Positions 44,901-52,644 of a stretch of DNA of 64,000 nt are shown in pieces (position 1 is the stretch's first letter; each line of letters begins with the position of its first letter). This DNA is from Enterobacter sp. C2 (lineage in GTDB: Bacteria; Pseudomonadota; Gammaproteobacteria; Enterobacterales; Enterobacteriaceae), in contig NZ_CP082269.1 in NCBI RefSeq assembly GCF_019880405.1, forward strand, positions 124,001 to 188,000, in the 5' to 3' direction. A program made the position numbers and the translations under genes. The notes below the pieces were generated by a model, which saw nothing but the letters and a program-made list of their open reading frames with translations, was not told where the DNA came from and searched no databases.

Positions 44901-45946
44901 ATACCGAGAACTCAGCGGATCCTACGGCGGCAAACTTCAGCGATCTGCTGGACTACAACGGCGAAAATCTCTCTCCGATGACCGATGCCGGGCTGGCGAA
45001 CCTGGCCAGCCTGTATGATTCGGGCCGCCTGAAGGCGCTTAGCGTGTCGAACTTTAAGTCGAGCCTCGACAACCGCATTAGCTCCTCGACCGAATCGCAA
45101 AAGGCCAGCGGTGTTGAGCTGGCGATGGCGCTCAGCGGCGAACAGTACCGGGTCGATATTGGCACGACGCCGCTCGGGCAGGATCTGAGCACGCTGGTGG
45201 GCGGCGTCCAGTGGTCGCCGAAGCTGACCGACTACCTGACGCTGATGTTCAAAGGTGAACGCCGGGCGGTGACCGACAGCCTGCTCTCCTACGTCGGCAT
45301 GAAGGACGCCTACTCAGGCAAGACCTGGGGCCGGGTCACGAAAAACGGTGGTAGCGTGCAGCTGGGCTACGACGACGGCGATGCGGGCTTCTATGTCAAC
45401 GGTGGCGGCTACAGCTATATCGGGGAGAACGTGGCCAACAACACCAGCATGAATGCCAGCGCCGGGGTCTATCTCCGTCCGTATCACGATGACTTCCGGG
45501 CGCTACAGACTGGCCTGAACGTCAGCTGGATGGATTTCTCCAAAAACCTCAGCTACTACACCTACGGCCAGGGGGGGTACTTTAGCCCGCAGAACTACGT
45601 CAGCGTCTCTCTTCCGGTTGATTTCTCGCAGAAAATTGACAACTGGAAGCTGAACGTCGGCGGCTCGGTCGGCTATCAATCCTACAGCCAGGACAGCAGC
45701 GACTACTTCCCTACCAGCGGCGAGGCGCAGGATCTCCTGAAGGATCTCTATGACCTCGGCTACGCGCGTGACTATCGCTACGGCGGCAGCTCGGAAAGCG
45801 GCGTCGGCTACACCGTGCGGGCAGGCGTGGATTACAACGTGAATAAAGATATGACGATAGGCGGCAAGGTCGGCTATGACACGTTCGGCAACTATAACGA
45901 AAGCACCGCCGGGCTCTACTTCCGCTATATGTTAGGAGGCAACTGA
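41966..45946 (+). CDS. bcsC: BcsC, cellulose export TPR-porin (first operon)
   Basis: 1326-residue outer-membrane exporter. Signal peptide (MTIKTARRLSTLCLSGALTLGAVSQAQA), then about 750 residues of periplasmic TPR repeats (for example NPEDADALAGLGYIAQRNGDYKAASQYLNRA) and a C-terminal beta-barrel from roughly residue 950, ending in GLYFRYMLGGN. A linker with a proline/threonine-rich stretch lies between. The ATG at 41966 follows AGGGTGA; a GTG at 41948 overlapping the bcsB stop is an alternative start adding six residues. Longer than the second-operon BcsC (1179). Confidence 0.93.
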   Translation: MTIKTARRLSTLCLSGALTLGAVSQAQAAPNDAALKALFDQANYWHEKSHDDLASESLKKVLMVDANNTQALYLMALWAQQNGDLQTAAQWRARLAAVAPADAGLQALDNAKQLAQVPQGQLTLARQQARSGNVPAALATWRSMFNGDTPPPSLAPEYYLTMGSDKSLYPQAVGELQRFVAENPQDNAARVALGKMLTWREETRRDGIALLEPMASGSREADDGLRQALLWLGPQAGDERLYDNFLQRHPQDGDVQAYYRKNVGGAAKGEGFTALNSGDTGSAKRQFEQVLQTNPEDADALAGLGYIAQRNGDYKAASQYLNRAASQGGDASAERKTQAEDAAFYGQLAEAQQALKEGNVSQALALSAPLAQQSGERGTAAKLFRADVLRHNKDYPQAEQALRAVLNDQPQNAAARENLFYVLREQNKSDEAQAMLRTLPASLQAKLQPRIVTGLPGDPIRRQAQQAAAAGNTQQAIAILQQGVSRLPDDPWLRLDLARLLQKSGSGEEAGSVMAPVARNGAGASSLYAAALFASENGAWQQSQTLLSRIAPASQNGQMRDLAQRVNYNLQLATAERYLAQGNNVAAANTLKTLTHRPPESPVDAGKLAKLLAQSGDLSGAVALVRENLRQGVQGNAGDYADQVTVLNKAGLDNEAQAFLANPELQARSTPTQLAGIRNGYVINEADQLREQGNYAAAYDKLMRAMQSDPQNTDLMFAMARLYQTGKMNKEAGVVYDYLITRDTDDQAARVGAIDVALAENNVEKAQTLAGGLRNDSSADRMLLLARLEEAKGNHQQAMTYLRSARGKLLGMASTNAAATPTIGGVLLADNPFVGNSKMASRSTYGEDNNLPWQVAQTAREPGSTLPGTTRTDLPMETVQSRTLRQVDEMMQDLQQKTGMWVQGGVEIRGRDGESGTSKLTEAKAPLTWSSSPFGESRFEFTATPITLSAGSASGDAWRRYGTNPLNNAISNITSSIDNTENSADPTAANFSDLLDYNGENLSPMTDAGLANLASLYDSGRLKALSVSNFKSSLDNRISSSTESQKASGVELAMALSGEQYRVDIGTTPLGQDLSTLVGGVQWSPKLTDYLTLMFKGERRAVTDSLLSYVGMKDAYSGKTWGRVTKNGGSVQLGYDDGDAGFYVNGGGYSYIGENVANNTSMNASAGVYLRPYHDDFRALQTGLNVSWMDFSKNLSYYTYGQGGYFSPQNYVSVSLPVDFSQKIDNWKLNVGGSVGYQSYSQDSSDYFPTSGEAQDLLKDLYDLGYARDYRYGGSSESGVGYTVRAGVDYNVNKDMTIGGKVGYDTFGNYNESTAGLYFRYMLGGN

Positions 45947-46428
45947 TGACCCAGAATGGTCAACATTCACCGCTGATGAGCTACTTTCAGCAGCAGCAGA
46001 CGCCAGCGGGCTGGTTCGATCTGCTGACGATTATGATCGACAACATGGTGCGTAACGTCGGCCAGACGGACAGCCAGCCTTTTCTGCGTCAGATGGGCGA
46101 GGCGCTGGCCGAGCGTTTTCCGCTGCCTGATTCGGAAACGGTGGGCGAGCTGGAGGCGAATATCAACGCCCTGCTGCGTCAGTTCAACTGGGGCTTTATC
46201 GATATTGAAGCCAGCGAAAGCGGCATGCTGCTGCGTCAGCAGGGGCTCCCGCTGGGACGCGATGACGATCGGCAGGGCTGGTGCCACGCCTTTTGTGCGA
46301 TACTTGAGGGCCTTTACGCCCGCTGGCTGCAGGCGCAGGGCGGCGGGGCACACGTCACCGTACAGCGCGAGCGTCTGTTTTCCCATACCGACGTTCAGTT
46401 CCGTTATCACAATTCACAGAGAGTTTAG
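45946..46428 (+). CDS. bcsD: BcsD, cellulose synthase subunit D
   Basis: 160-residue protein of the BcsD/CesD family, in acetic acid bacteria an octameric ring that organises crystalline cellulose export. Typical stretches are SYFQQQQTPAGWFDLLTIMIDNMV, FLRQMGEALAERFPLP and LNWGF-like INALLRQFNWGFIDI. No signal peptide; recent work puts BcsD in a cytosolic scaffold with proline-rich partners, which suits its company with BcsO. Its ATG shares one base with the bcsC stop, and bcsZ follows after 5 bp. Confidence 0.93.
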   Translation: MTQNGQHSPLMSYFQQQQTPAGWFDLLTIMIDNMVRNVGQTDSQPFLRQMGEALAERFPLPDSETVGELEANINALLRQFNWGFIDIEASESGMLLRQQGLPLGRDDDRQGWCHAFCAILEGLYARWLQAQGGGAHVTVQRERLFSHTDVQFRYHNSQRV

Positions 46429-46433
46429 CCACG

Positions 46434-47441
46434 ATGAGTTTAACTAAGGTCAAGCGCGTTGTTGCCGCGACGGTTGTTCTGGTAGGCCTGCTGTCGGCCT
46501 CTGTTGCTCAGGCAGGCACCGCCTGGGATACCTACAAATCCCGCTTTCTGATGCCGGACGGGCGTATCGTGGATACCGGCAACAAAAACGTCTCCCATAC
46601 CGAAGGGCAGGGCTTCGCCATGCTGATGGCGGTAGCCAATGACGATCGCGCCAGCTTCGACAAGATGTGGGCCTGGACGGAGAAGACCTTAAAAAACAAG
46701 GATAGCGGGCTGTTCTACTGGCGCTATAACCCGGTCGAGCCGGACCCCATCCCCGATAAAAATGACGCCACCGACGGCGACGCGCTGATCGCCTGGGCGC
46801 TCCTGAAGGCCGATGCGCGCTGGCATGACGGGCGCTACGGTGCGGCCTCTGATGCTATCACTAAAGCGCTGGTGAGCCACACGGTGATCAACTTCGCGGG
46901 CTACCGCGTTATGCTGCCGGGCGCTAAGGGGTTCAACCTCAATAGCTACGTGAATCTCAACCCCTCCTATTTCATCTTCCCGGCGTGGCAGGCGTTCGCC
47001 GACCGCAGCCACCTGACAGTGTGGCGCGATCTGATCCGTGACGCGAAGACGTTGACAGGTAAGATGGGCTGGGGCGAAGCGAATCTGCCTACCGACTGGG
47101 TCGCGCTGGCCGCCGATGGCAAGATGCAGCCCGCCAAAGAGTGGCCGCCGCGCATGAGCTATGATGCGATACGTATTCCGCTCTACATCGCCTGGCAGGA
47201 TCCGAACAGCGCCCTGCTAACGCCGTGGCGCAGCTGGTGGCAGAAATTTAGCCGCAGCCAGACTCCGGCCTGGGTGAACGTCACCACTAATGAAGCCGCG
47301 CCTTATAATATGAACGAAGGGCAGCTGGCGGTGCGGGATCTCATCCTCGGTACAAAAAACGGCGAGCCGCAGATTACCGCCCAGGATGACTATTATTCAG
47401 CAAGTTTGAAGATGCTCTCCTGGCTGGCGGAACAGCGTTAG
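46434..47441 (+). CDS. bcsZ: BcsZ, periplasmic endo-1,4-glucanase (GH8, first operon)
   Basis: 335-residue cellulase of glycoside hydrolase family 8. Signal peptide MSLTKVKRVVAATVVLVGLLSASVAQA. The catalytic acid lies in HTEGQGFAMLMAVAND (glutamate near residue 60) and DATDGDALIAWALLKA carries a substrate-binding acid; MSYDAIRIPLYIAW is another conserved segment. BcsZ trims nascent cellulose and is needed for proper synthesis. Last gene of the first operon. It resembles the GH8 enzymes of BcsD-type operons more than the second BcsZ here, a guess from motifs only. Confidence 0.93.
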   Translation: MSLTKVKRVVAATVVLVGLLSASVAQAGTAWDTYKSRFLMPDGRIVDTGNKNVSHTEGQGFAMLMAVANDDRASFDKMWAWTEKTLKNKDSGLFYWRYNPVEPDPIPDKNDATDGDALIAWALLKADARWHDGRYGAASDAITKALVSHTVINFAGYRVMLPGAKGFNLNSYVNLNPSYFIFPAWQAFADRSHLTVWRDLIRDAKTLTGKMGWGEANLPTDWVALAADGKMQPAKEWPPRMSYDAIRIPLYIAWQDPNSALLTPWRSWWQKFSRSQTPAWVNVTTNEAAPYNMNEGQLAVRDLILGTKNGEPQITAQDDYYSASLKMLSWLAEQR

Positions 47442-47455
47442 CAGGCAATAAAAAA

Positions 47456-47493
47456 GCCGGGTGGCGGCTTCGCCTTACCCGGCCTACAAAATA
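47456..47493. repeat. REP copy left of the lipoprotein gene
   Basis: 38-bp sequence with the palindrome GCCGGGTGGCGGC / TTACCCGGCC. It is identical base for base to 47972-48009 on the far side of the lipoprotein gene and begins 14 bp after the bcsZ stop. Confidence 0.8.
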
Positions 47494-47565
47494 ATATTCA
47501 TTATCTAAATAATTGTTTGAGATTTTTATGGTGCTATATTAACCCTTTGCATGAGGGGTTACAGG

Positions 47566-47940
47566 GTGCGCTCTAGTAAAATTATAATAGTATTAGCGAG
47601 TTGCATTTTTTTCACTGGCTGTCCAGGCACTAACGGAATAGATATTGGTAAATGGCGAACCGTATCAGTAGATAGCCAGAGAGTATGCTATAGCTTTGAC
47701 AAAAGTGATTTACTAAATGATTACCATATAGGGCTTAACGAATCAGGAAAGGACACCGTCCTCACAGATAGCGGTTATTATCCTGTGCATTTATCTTATC
47801 CTGATACATGCATCAATATAAACTTAAAGCCGGGTAATCAGTATTACACGGTTTATAAACTTAACGGCGTTAAATACCGTTATGAGTTTATTATAGATAA
47901 CACCTGGAATGTGCTTAGCCTGAAGCAAGGTTTAAAATGA
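47566..47940 (+). CDS. Small AT-rich lipoprotein resembling type VI immunity lipoproteins
   Basis: About 124 residues. Signal sequence RSSKIIIVLASCIFFTGC ends in lipobox FTGC, with CPG at the mature N-terminus; two further cysteines (VCYSF and DTCINI). I do not recognise a firm domain, but the CPG lipobox and the short beta-rich body resemble proteins annotated as putative type VI immunity periplasmic lipoproteins; this is a weak recollection. The preferred start is GTG at 47566, with AGGGG seven bases before; ATG 47551 would add five residues. Base composition is strikingly AT-rich beside GC-rich cellulose genes, and identical REP copies flank it. No Hcp or effector gene is adjacent. Confidence 0.6.
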   Translation: MRSSKIIIVLASCIFFTGCPGTNGIDIGKWRTVSVDSQRVCYSFDKSDLLNDYHIGLNESGKDTVLTDSGYYPVHLSYPDTCININLKPGNQYYTVYKLNGVKYRYEFIIDNTWNVLSLKQGLK

Positions 47941-47971
47941 GCGTTAGTATACTTCGGGTAAGTGGTGCACC

Positions 47972-48069
47972 GCCGGGTGGCGGCTTCGCCTTACCCGGCC
48001 TACAAAATAGTGTCATTCGTTGATACCGGCGTGCACCGTAGGCCCGGCAAGCGGTGCGCCGCCGGGCGT
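47972..48069. repeat. REP/BIME right of the lipoprotein gene
   Basis: Two REP units: 47972-48009, identical to 47456-47493, and a second with GCCCGGC (48042-48048) and GCCGGGC (48061-48067). They fill the gap between the lipoprotein gene and the end of convergent bcsG. Confidence 0.8.
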
Positions 48070-48076
48070 AACGGTA

Positions 48077-49756
48077 TTACTGCGGATACGGTACCCAGTC
48101 CCCGCCGTTAAGACGAACGTACGGTTTGTTCTGGTACTGGATCACAATGGCGTTGGCGTTCTCTGACACCGGAGCCGTCTGCGGCAGGTTGCTGGTCAGG
48201 CTCTCCCAGTTAACGCTATCCTCGGTAAACAGCTTGCCGTCCACCGCACGGGCAACCAGATCCGATACCGCCAGGAAGCTGCTCGGCTGATCGATCACCA
48301 CCGGTGCACCCTCGTGCGGTGCCTTCATGCCAAAGAACTTGATCCCGGCCGGGACGTTGGTAATAGACGGGCTAGGAATATCGCGCAGGCCGGAGACCTG
48401 CATCTTGTCGCCCTGCAGCGCGCCGCCGTGCTCTGGCACCATCACCACCATCACTTTACGGCCCGATTTTTCCAGCGTAGTAAAGAATGCATCCAGCTCG
48501 TCAAACAGCTTCTGGGCGCGCACTTTGTAATCCGCCGTTTTGCTCACACCTGGGAAGTGGTTCCCGTCGTGCAGCGGCAGCAGGTTAAAGAAGGTTGCTG
48601 TACGCTGGTTCTCTTTTCCATCCTGGGACTGCATCCAGCGGTTAAGCACCGCGGTGTCGTCGTACACCGGCGAGCCGTCAAAGGAGAGCAGGGCGGTCGG
48701 CAGACCGGTCTGATCCATCAGCGGGGCCTGCATGCCGCCGTTATCACGCACCTCTTTCAGGAAGCCGCCGAATACGCCGTTGTGGTCGAGCATAAACTGC
48801 TGCGAGAAGCCAAGCTGCGCCAGGTTATCAAACAGGTAGCACTGGTTGCCCGCCTGCTGATAGAGGTTTTTGTGCGACGGCTGGCCGCAGCTGGCGCGCA
48901 GGAGACGAATTGCCGCCGGGCCGCTGTAGGAGGTCGCAGAGTTGAAGTTTTTGAACTGAATATCGAAATGCGACCACAGCGGATGCGACATCAGGCCCGC
49001 CGCCTCAACGTCCGCCCATGACAGGGAACAGATGTTGATCACCAGCAGCTCAAACGGCTGGGCATCAGCAGGCAACTGCGTCGGGAAGCGGATCTGGCGC
49101 TTGGCCTCGGCGGTGTAGAAGCTGTTCAGCCATGCGTCGAGATTGGCCGTGGTCGGCGGTGCGGTCTGCGCAGGGATATCGCCAACGATCGGTTTATCTC
49201 CCGCAGCGGCGATAGTTGCCGCAGCGTTACCGCCGGTGGTGGTCACGGTATTGGTTGGCTGACCGGCTGGCCACAGGGAGAACGTCGGCCCGGTCAGGGT
49301 CAGCACGTTCAGCCAGACCATAATCGCCACCACAAAAACGGTGACGCGGATCCACTGCGCCAGGAAGAGCCAGGCGACCAGTAGAACAAAAATTCCGCCG
49401 ATCATCTGCCAGTTAATAAAGCGCGTGACCAGATCCAGCAGATAGTCGGCGCTGAATCCGGCCACCTGCGATCCCTGGCTGAGCATGCTCTGCGGGCCGG
49501 GGAGCCAGGTGTCGTGCCAGAAGAGCGCAATGCCGACAGGAATGGCGATCCAGTGGCGCAGGCGGTGCACGCTACGCCGCGGAATCGGAAGCAGCAGGAA
49601 CGCCATAAACACCAGGTTTAACAGCGCGTGAAAGTTAAGGTAGCCTGCCCACAGCAAACCAAATTTCACCAGGAAATAGAAGTTCCAGCCGGCAAGGCCG
49701 CGCCAGTATTGCCACAGCGGTGAGGGCGTAGAGGCATTGAGGGTTTGATTAGTCAT
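48077..49756 (-). CDS. bcsG: BcsG, cellulose phosphoethanolamine transferase
   Basis: 559-residue inner-membrane enzyme that modifies cellulose with phosphoethanolamine. Four to five N-terminal membrane segments (GWNFYFLVKFGLLWAGYL, QMIGGIFVLLVAWLFLAQW and others) precede a periplasmic alkaline-phosphatase-like domain with LLVINICSLSWADVEAAG, the nucleophile serine region NFNSATSYSGPAAIRLLRASCGQ (Ser278 in E. coli), and VMVVMVPEHGGAL carrying zinc ligands. Length equals E. coli BcsG. The ATG at 49756 matches the family start; it overlaps bcsF by 8 bp. Confidence 0.95.
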   Translation of the reverse strand: MTNQTLNASTPSPLWQYWRGLAGWNFYFLVKFGLLWAGYLNFHALLNLVFMAFLLLPIPRRSVHRLRHWIAIPVGIALFWHDTWLPGPQSMLSQGSQVAGFSADYLLDLVTRFINWQMIGGIFVLLVAWLFLAQWIRVTVFVVAIMVWLNVLTLTGPTFSLWPAGQPTNTVTTTGGNAAATIAAAGDKPIVGDIPAQTAPPTTANLDAWLNSFYTAEAKRQIRFPTQLPADAQPFELLVINICSLSWADVEAAGLMSHPLWSHFDIQFKNFNSATSYSGPAAIRLLRASCGQPSHKNLYQQAGNQCYLFDNLAQLGFSQQFMLDHNGVFGGFLKEVRDNGGMQAPLMDQTGLPTALLSFDGSPVYDDTAVLNRWMQSQDGKENQRTATFFNLLPLHDGNHFPGVSKTADYKVRAQKLFDELDAFFTTLEKSGRKVMVVMVPEHGGALQGDKMQVSGLRDIPSPSITNVPAGIKFFGMKAPHEGAPVVIDQPSSFLAVSDLVARAVDGKLFTEDSVNWESLTSNLPQTAPVSENANAIVIQYQNKPYVRLNGGDWVPYPQ

Positions 49757-49946
49757 CTTTTCGTTTTGCCTTGACGGTCGAAGCACTGCGCCATATGCCT
49801 ACCGGTTTTACATAGCGCGGTTTAATAAACAGCATGCGAAACACGGCCCTGATGCGCCGAATAGAGTGGCGCGTCATATAGCCGAGAGGGAAAAAGATCA
49901 GGGCGCACAGCACCACCAGCTGAATAATATCGCTTAACTGCATCAT
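49749..49946 (-). CDS. bcsF: BcsF, small membrane protein of the cellulose secretion system
   Basis: 65-residue protein with one N-terminal membrane helix (IIQLVVLCALIFFPLGYM) and a basic cytoplasmic tail (RHSIRRIRAVFRMLFIKPRYVKPVG). E. coli BcsF recruits the c-di-GMP sensor BcsE to the membrane synthase. It overlaps the bcsE stop (ATGA) and the bcsG start, so the three genes are translated as one coupled unit. Confidence 0.93.
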   Translation of the reverse strand: MMQLSDIIQLVVLCALIFFPLGYMTRHSIRRIRAVFRMLFIKPRYVKPVGIWRSASTVKAKRKDD

Positions 49947-51520
49947 GATGTCTGCTCCGAAGCCCCGCCGGGCAGCCGGTGCGGCTGTGGAATGCGCCGC
50001 CAGCTCTGGCCGTTATGCTCAGCGTTAAGAATGGGGTTGGGCCCGTCAATCACCGGCAGCGGTTTACCCCACTTCTCCGGCACCAGGGCACGCATCTGCA
50101 CCAGCTCGGCGGCGATCTGGTTATCTTCAAACCACACTACCCGGTTCGAGAAGATATCCGGGATGGGCAGCGGGAAGATATGGTTCAGGGCCGTATCCAG
50201 ATCGTTGATTCGGCAGAAGGAGAGGAACAGCATCAGCCGGTTATCACCGATGGTCATGATATCGCCCACGCGGTTAGGGCGGCACAGGGTCAACGCCTGC
50301 TCCACGCGGATGCCAGGCACCGGACGCAGCGCAACCAGCACGCCTTTGCCATCCGTCGGCAGCAGCGTATTGCTGAGCATATTGCTTACGGCGTCGCAGA
50401 AGGTATCCCACGTCTGGTAGCCACGCAGCTTTAGAGGCTGGGTCATGGTCAGCAGGGCGGCGATATCTTCCGGCACCGGACGGTTAAACTGTTGCCCCTG
50501 CACGCTCTCGATCAGCGTCAGGCAGCGGGAGAGGGGCGCGTTCCAGGGGATCACCATATTTGCCCCGCAGCCCAGCAGCAGGCGCTCGTCGGTGGCGCGC
50601 AGGCTAGCATTCTTCTCGCGCACGATGATTTTCAGCGTGCTGCCGCGCTGGCGGCGCAGGGTGTGGATGTGGCGGGCCAGCCCCTCAATCTGGTTGTTCT
50701 GCATCAGCGAGAAGATAATAGTAGCCGCCTGCGTGGTACGCGCCTCGCTAAACAGGGCTTCGTTATTATCAAACAGCGTCCAGTGTTCGGAAAGCGGCGG
50801 AGCGCCCTCTAGTACCATTACGTTACTCAAGATACGTTTTTCATCGCTGCGCGGCTGCACCGACGCCTGCTCCTGCTGCGCTATTTTCCAGCTGCCGTTA
50901 TTTTGCTCAACAATAAGCTGCTGGCGGGCGCTGACGCCTTTTTCGTTAAACCAGAAGGCGACGTCATAGAGATGTATATCGGCCTGGGTACGCAGGCTCG
51001 CCAGGCCAAAAAGTGAGCGATACTCGCCCATCAAAAATGAGTATTGCTTATCATTATTGTTGCCTGGGTTAACTATCAACAGTGTGCAGTCGTGATATTT
51101 TGTCCAGGCGTGTATTTTTTCTAACCAGCCACGCAAATGCTCGGCGGATATATTTTGCCAGGCATTATTGGCGCAGAGTAAAACCAGGAAATAGTGTTGG
51201 GGGTCAATAGCGCTCAGGAGATCGCGGGTAAAAAAGGATAGTCCATCCTTATGATTAGGCATAGTAAAAAGATGGATTTTATCAGGAGCGTGACCCGCCT
51301 CTAAATTAATAATTTTATTGGGATCGCTACCCATAGTAATCAGCGCCATCCGGCTTTTTTTATGCTGAGCAGCAAGGGTATGATTGACCAGACTTATGGC
51401 ATCCTCTTCGCGATCGGCGTTGACCCACCAGACTCCGCCGGCTGGCATGTGGCTCAACTCATCCCATAATGACTGGATGCCAAGGGTAAATATGGGCTTC
51501 ACGGTGTCTCTCTTAATCAA
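49943..51520 (-). CDS. bcsE: BcsE, c-di-GMP-binding regulator of cellulose synthesis
   Basis: About 525 residues. BcsE is a cytosolic regulator with degenerate receiver and GGDEF domains whose I-site binds c-di-GMP; the RATD motif (SLRATDERLLL) is intact near residue 300 of the frame and the C-terminal GGDEF-like part includes GVLVALRPVPGIRVEQALTLCRPNR. It boosts cellulose output in E. coli. The start is not an ATG: TTG at 51520 has AAGGTG eight bases before and aligns with the E. coli start; GTG codons at 51532 and 51502 are alternatives. Divergent from bcsR. Confidence 0.92.
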   Translation of the reverse strand: MIKRDTVKPIFTLGIQSLWDELSHMPAGGVWWVNADREEDAISLVNHTLAAQHKKSRMALITMGSDPNKIINLEAGHAPDKIHLFTMPNHKDGLSFFTRDLLSAIDPQHYFLVLLCANNAWQNISAEHLRGWLEKIHAWTKYHDCTLLIVNPGNNNDKQYSFLMGEYRSLFGLASLRTQADIHLYDVAFWFNEKGVSARQQLIVEQNNGSWKIAQQEQASVQPRSDEKRILSNVMVLEGAPPLSEHWTLFDNNEALFSEARTTQAATIIFSLMQNNQIEGLARHIHTLRRQRGSTLKIIVREKNASLRATDERLLLGCGANMVIPWNAPLSRCLTLIESVQGQQFNRPVPEDIAALLTMTQPLKLRGYQTWDTFCDAVSNMLSNTLLPTDGKGVLVALRPVPGIRVEQALTLCRPNRVGDIMTIGDNRLMLFLSFCRINDLDTALNHIFPLPIPDIFSNRVVWFEDNQIAAELVQMRALVPEKWGKPLPVIDGPNPILNAEHNGQSWRRIPQPHRLPGGASEQTS

Positions 51521-51670
51521 ATTCGTCTGCACCTTAGTTTACTAGCGAAAGCCGAGAAATAAACCTAACATTGAAATTAAAGAGCATCACATTTAGCATG
51601 TAAATGAATTTTCAGCGGCACCCTGCGTTGCTACCGTTCGTCTGTTTTTCATCAATGAGATGCAGTAAAA
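51521..51670. promoter_or_regulatory. Divergent bcsE-bcsR promoter region
   Basis: 150 AT-rich bp separating bcsEFG from bcsRQABZC. Both operons must start here. I could not assign -35 and -10 boxes with confidence. Confidence 0.5.
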
Positions 51671-51862
51671 ATGTCTAATAAAGAGTTTACGAGCCAGACT
51701 GATTCAACGCTGGGTTATACCTTCCAAAATGACTTTCTGGTCTTAAGTCGGGTGTTTTCACTGCCAGATATTGATTACACCGATATATCCCAACGTGAAC
51801 AGTTAGCTACAGCGATAAAACGCTGGCCGCTGCTCGCTGAGTTTGCCCGTCAAAATAATTAA
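51671..51862 (+). CDS. bcsR: BcsR, small subunit of the BcsRQ regulator
   Basis: 63-residue protein, formerly YhjR. C-terminal half FSLPDIDYTDISQREQLATAIKRWPLLAEFARQNN is nearly that of E. coli BcsR. It stabilises BcsQ and forms the BcsR2Q2 complex bound to BcsA on the cytosolic side. It precedes bcsQ by 14 bp; first gene of the second cellulose operon. Confidence 0.93.
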   Translation: MSNKEFTSQTDSTLGYTFQNDFLVLSRVFSLPDIDYTDISQREQLATAIKRWPLLAEFARQNN

Positions 51863-51876
51863 TAAGGAAGACGTGG

Positions 51877-52644
51877 ATGGCTATTCTGGGTCTGCAAGGC
51901 ATTCGCGGAGGCGTGGGGACCACATCGGTAACCGCAGCGTTAGGCTGGGCACTACAGCTGCTGGGGGAGTCGGTGCTGATGATCGACGCCTCTCCAGACA
52001 ACATGCTGCGCCTCTCGTTCAACGTGGAGTTTACCCACGCTGATGGCTGGGCGCGGGCGCTGCTGGATGATAAAGCGTGGCGCGATGCGGGCCAGCGCTA
52101 TACCTCGAATCTCGATCTGCTGCCGTTTGGCCAGCTGACCGCCGGCGAGCGGGAGAACGTCTATGCCCTGCACGATCGCCTGGCCCCGCTTACCGCGGCG
52201 CTTCAGGCGCTGAAGGCCGAGAGGCACTACCAGTGGATCCTGCTCGACCTGCCGGCGGACTTTACGCCCCTGTCGCGGGAGCTGCTGGCGCAGTGCGACC
52301 ATACCCTCACCGTGGTGAAGCCTGATACTAACTGCCATGTGCGTCTGCATCAGCAGGCACTGCCATCGGGCACGCATCTGCTCATTAATGACCTGCGCAT
52401 CGGTAGCCAGCTGCAGGACGATCTCTTCCAGGTGTGGCTACAGAGCCAGCCACGGCTGCTGCCGATGGTGATCCACCGCGATGAGGCGATGGTGGAGTGC
52501 CTGGCAGCGAAGCAGCCGCTGGGCGAATATCGCAGCGACTCGCTGGCGGCGGAGGAGATCCTGACCCTGGCTAACTGGTGTCTGCTGCACTGCGCCGGGC
52601 CGGATCGCCTCACCCGCGATCGCCATAGTGAGCCTGCGCTATGA
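51877..52644 (+). CDS. bcsQ: BcsQ of the second cellulose operon
   Basis: 255-residue MinD-like protein, intact (E. coli K-12 has a premature stop in its bcsQ). The P-loop reads GIRGGVGTTSV, with Arg and Thr where ParA proteins have lysines; this is the usual BcsQ form as I recall. LMIDASPDNMLRLSFNVEFTHADGW and HRDEAMVECLAAKQPLGEYRSDSLAAEEILTLANWCLL are family stretches. The bcsA ATG overlaps its TGA stop as ATGA. Confidence 0.94.
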   Translation: MAILGLQGIRGGVGTTSVTAALGWALQLLGESVLMIDASPDNMLRLSFNVEFTHADGWARALLDDKAWRDAGQRYTSNLDLLPFGQLTAGERENVYALHDRLAPLTAALQALKAERHYQWILLDLPADFTPLSRELLAQCDHTLTVVKPDTNCHVRLHQQALPSGTHLLINDLRIGSQLQDDLFQVWLQSQPRLLPMVIHRDEAMVECLAAKQPLGEYRSDSLAAEEILTLANWCLLHCAGPDRLTRDRHSEPAL

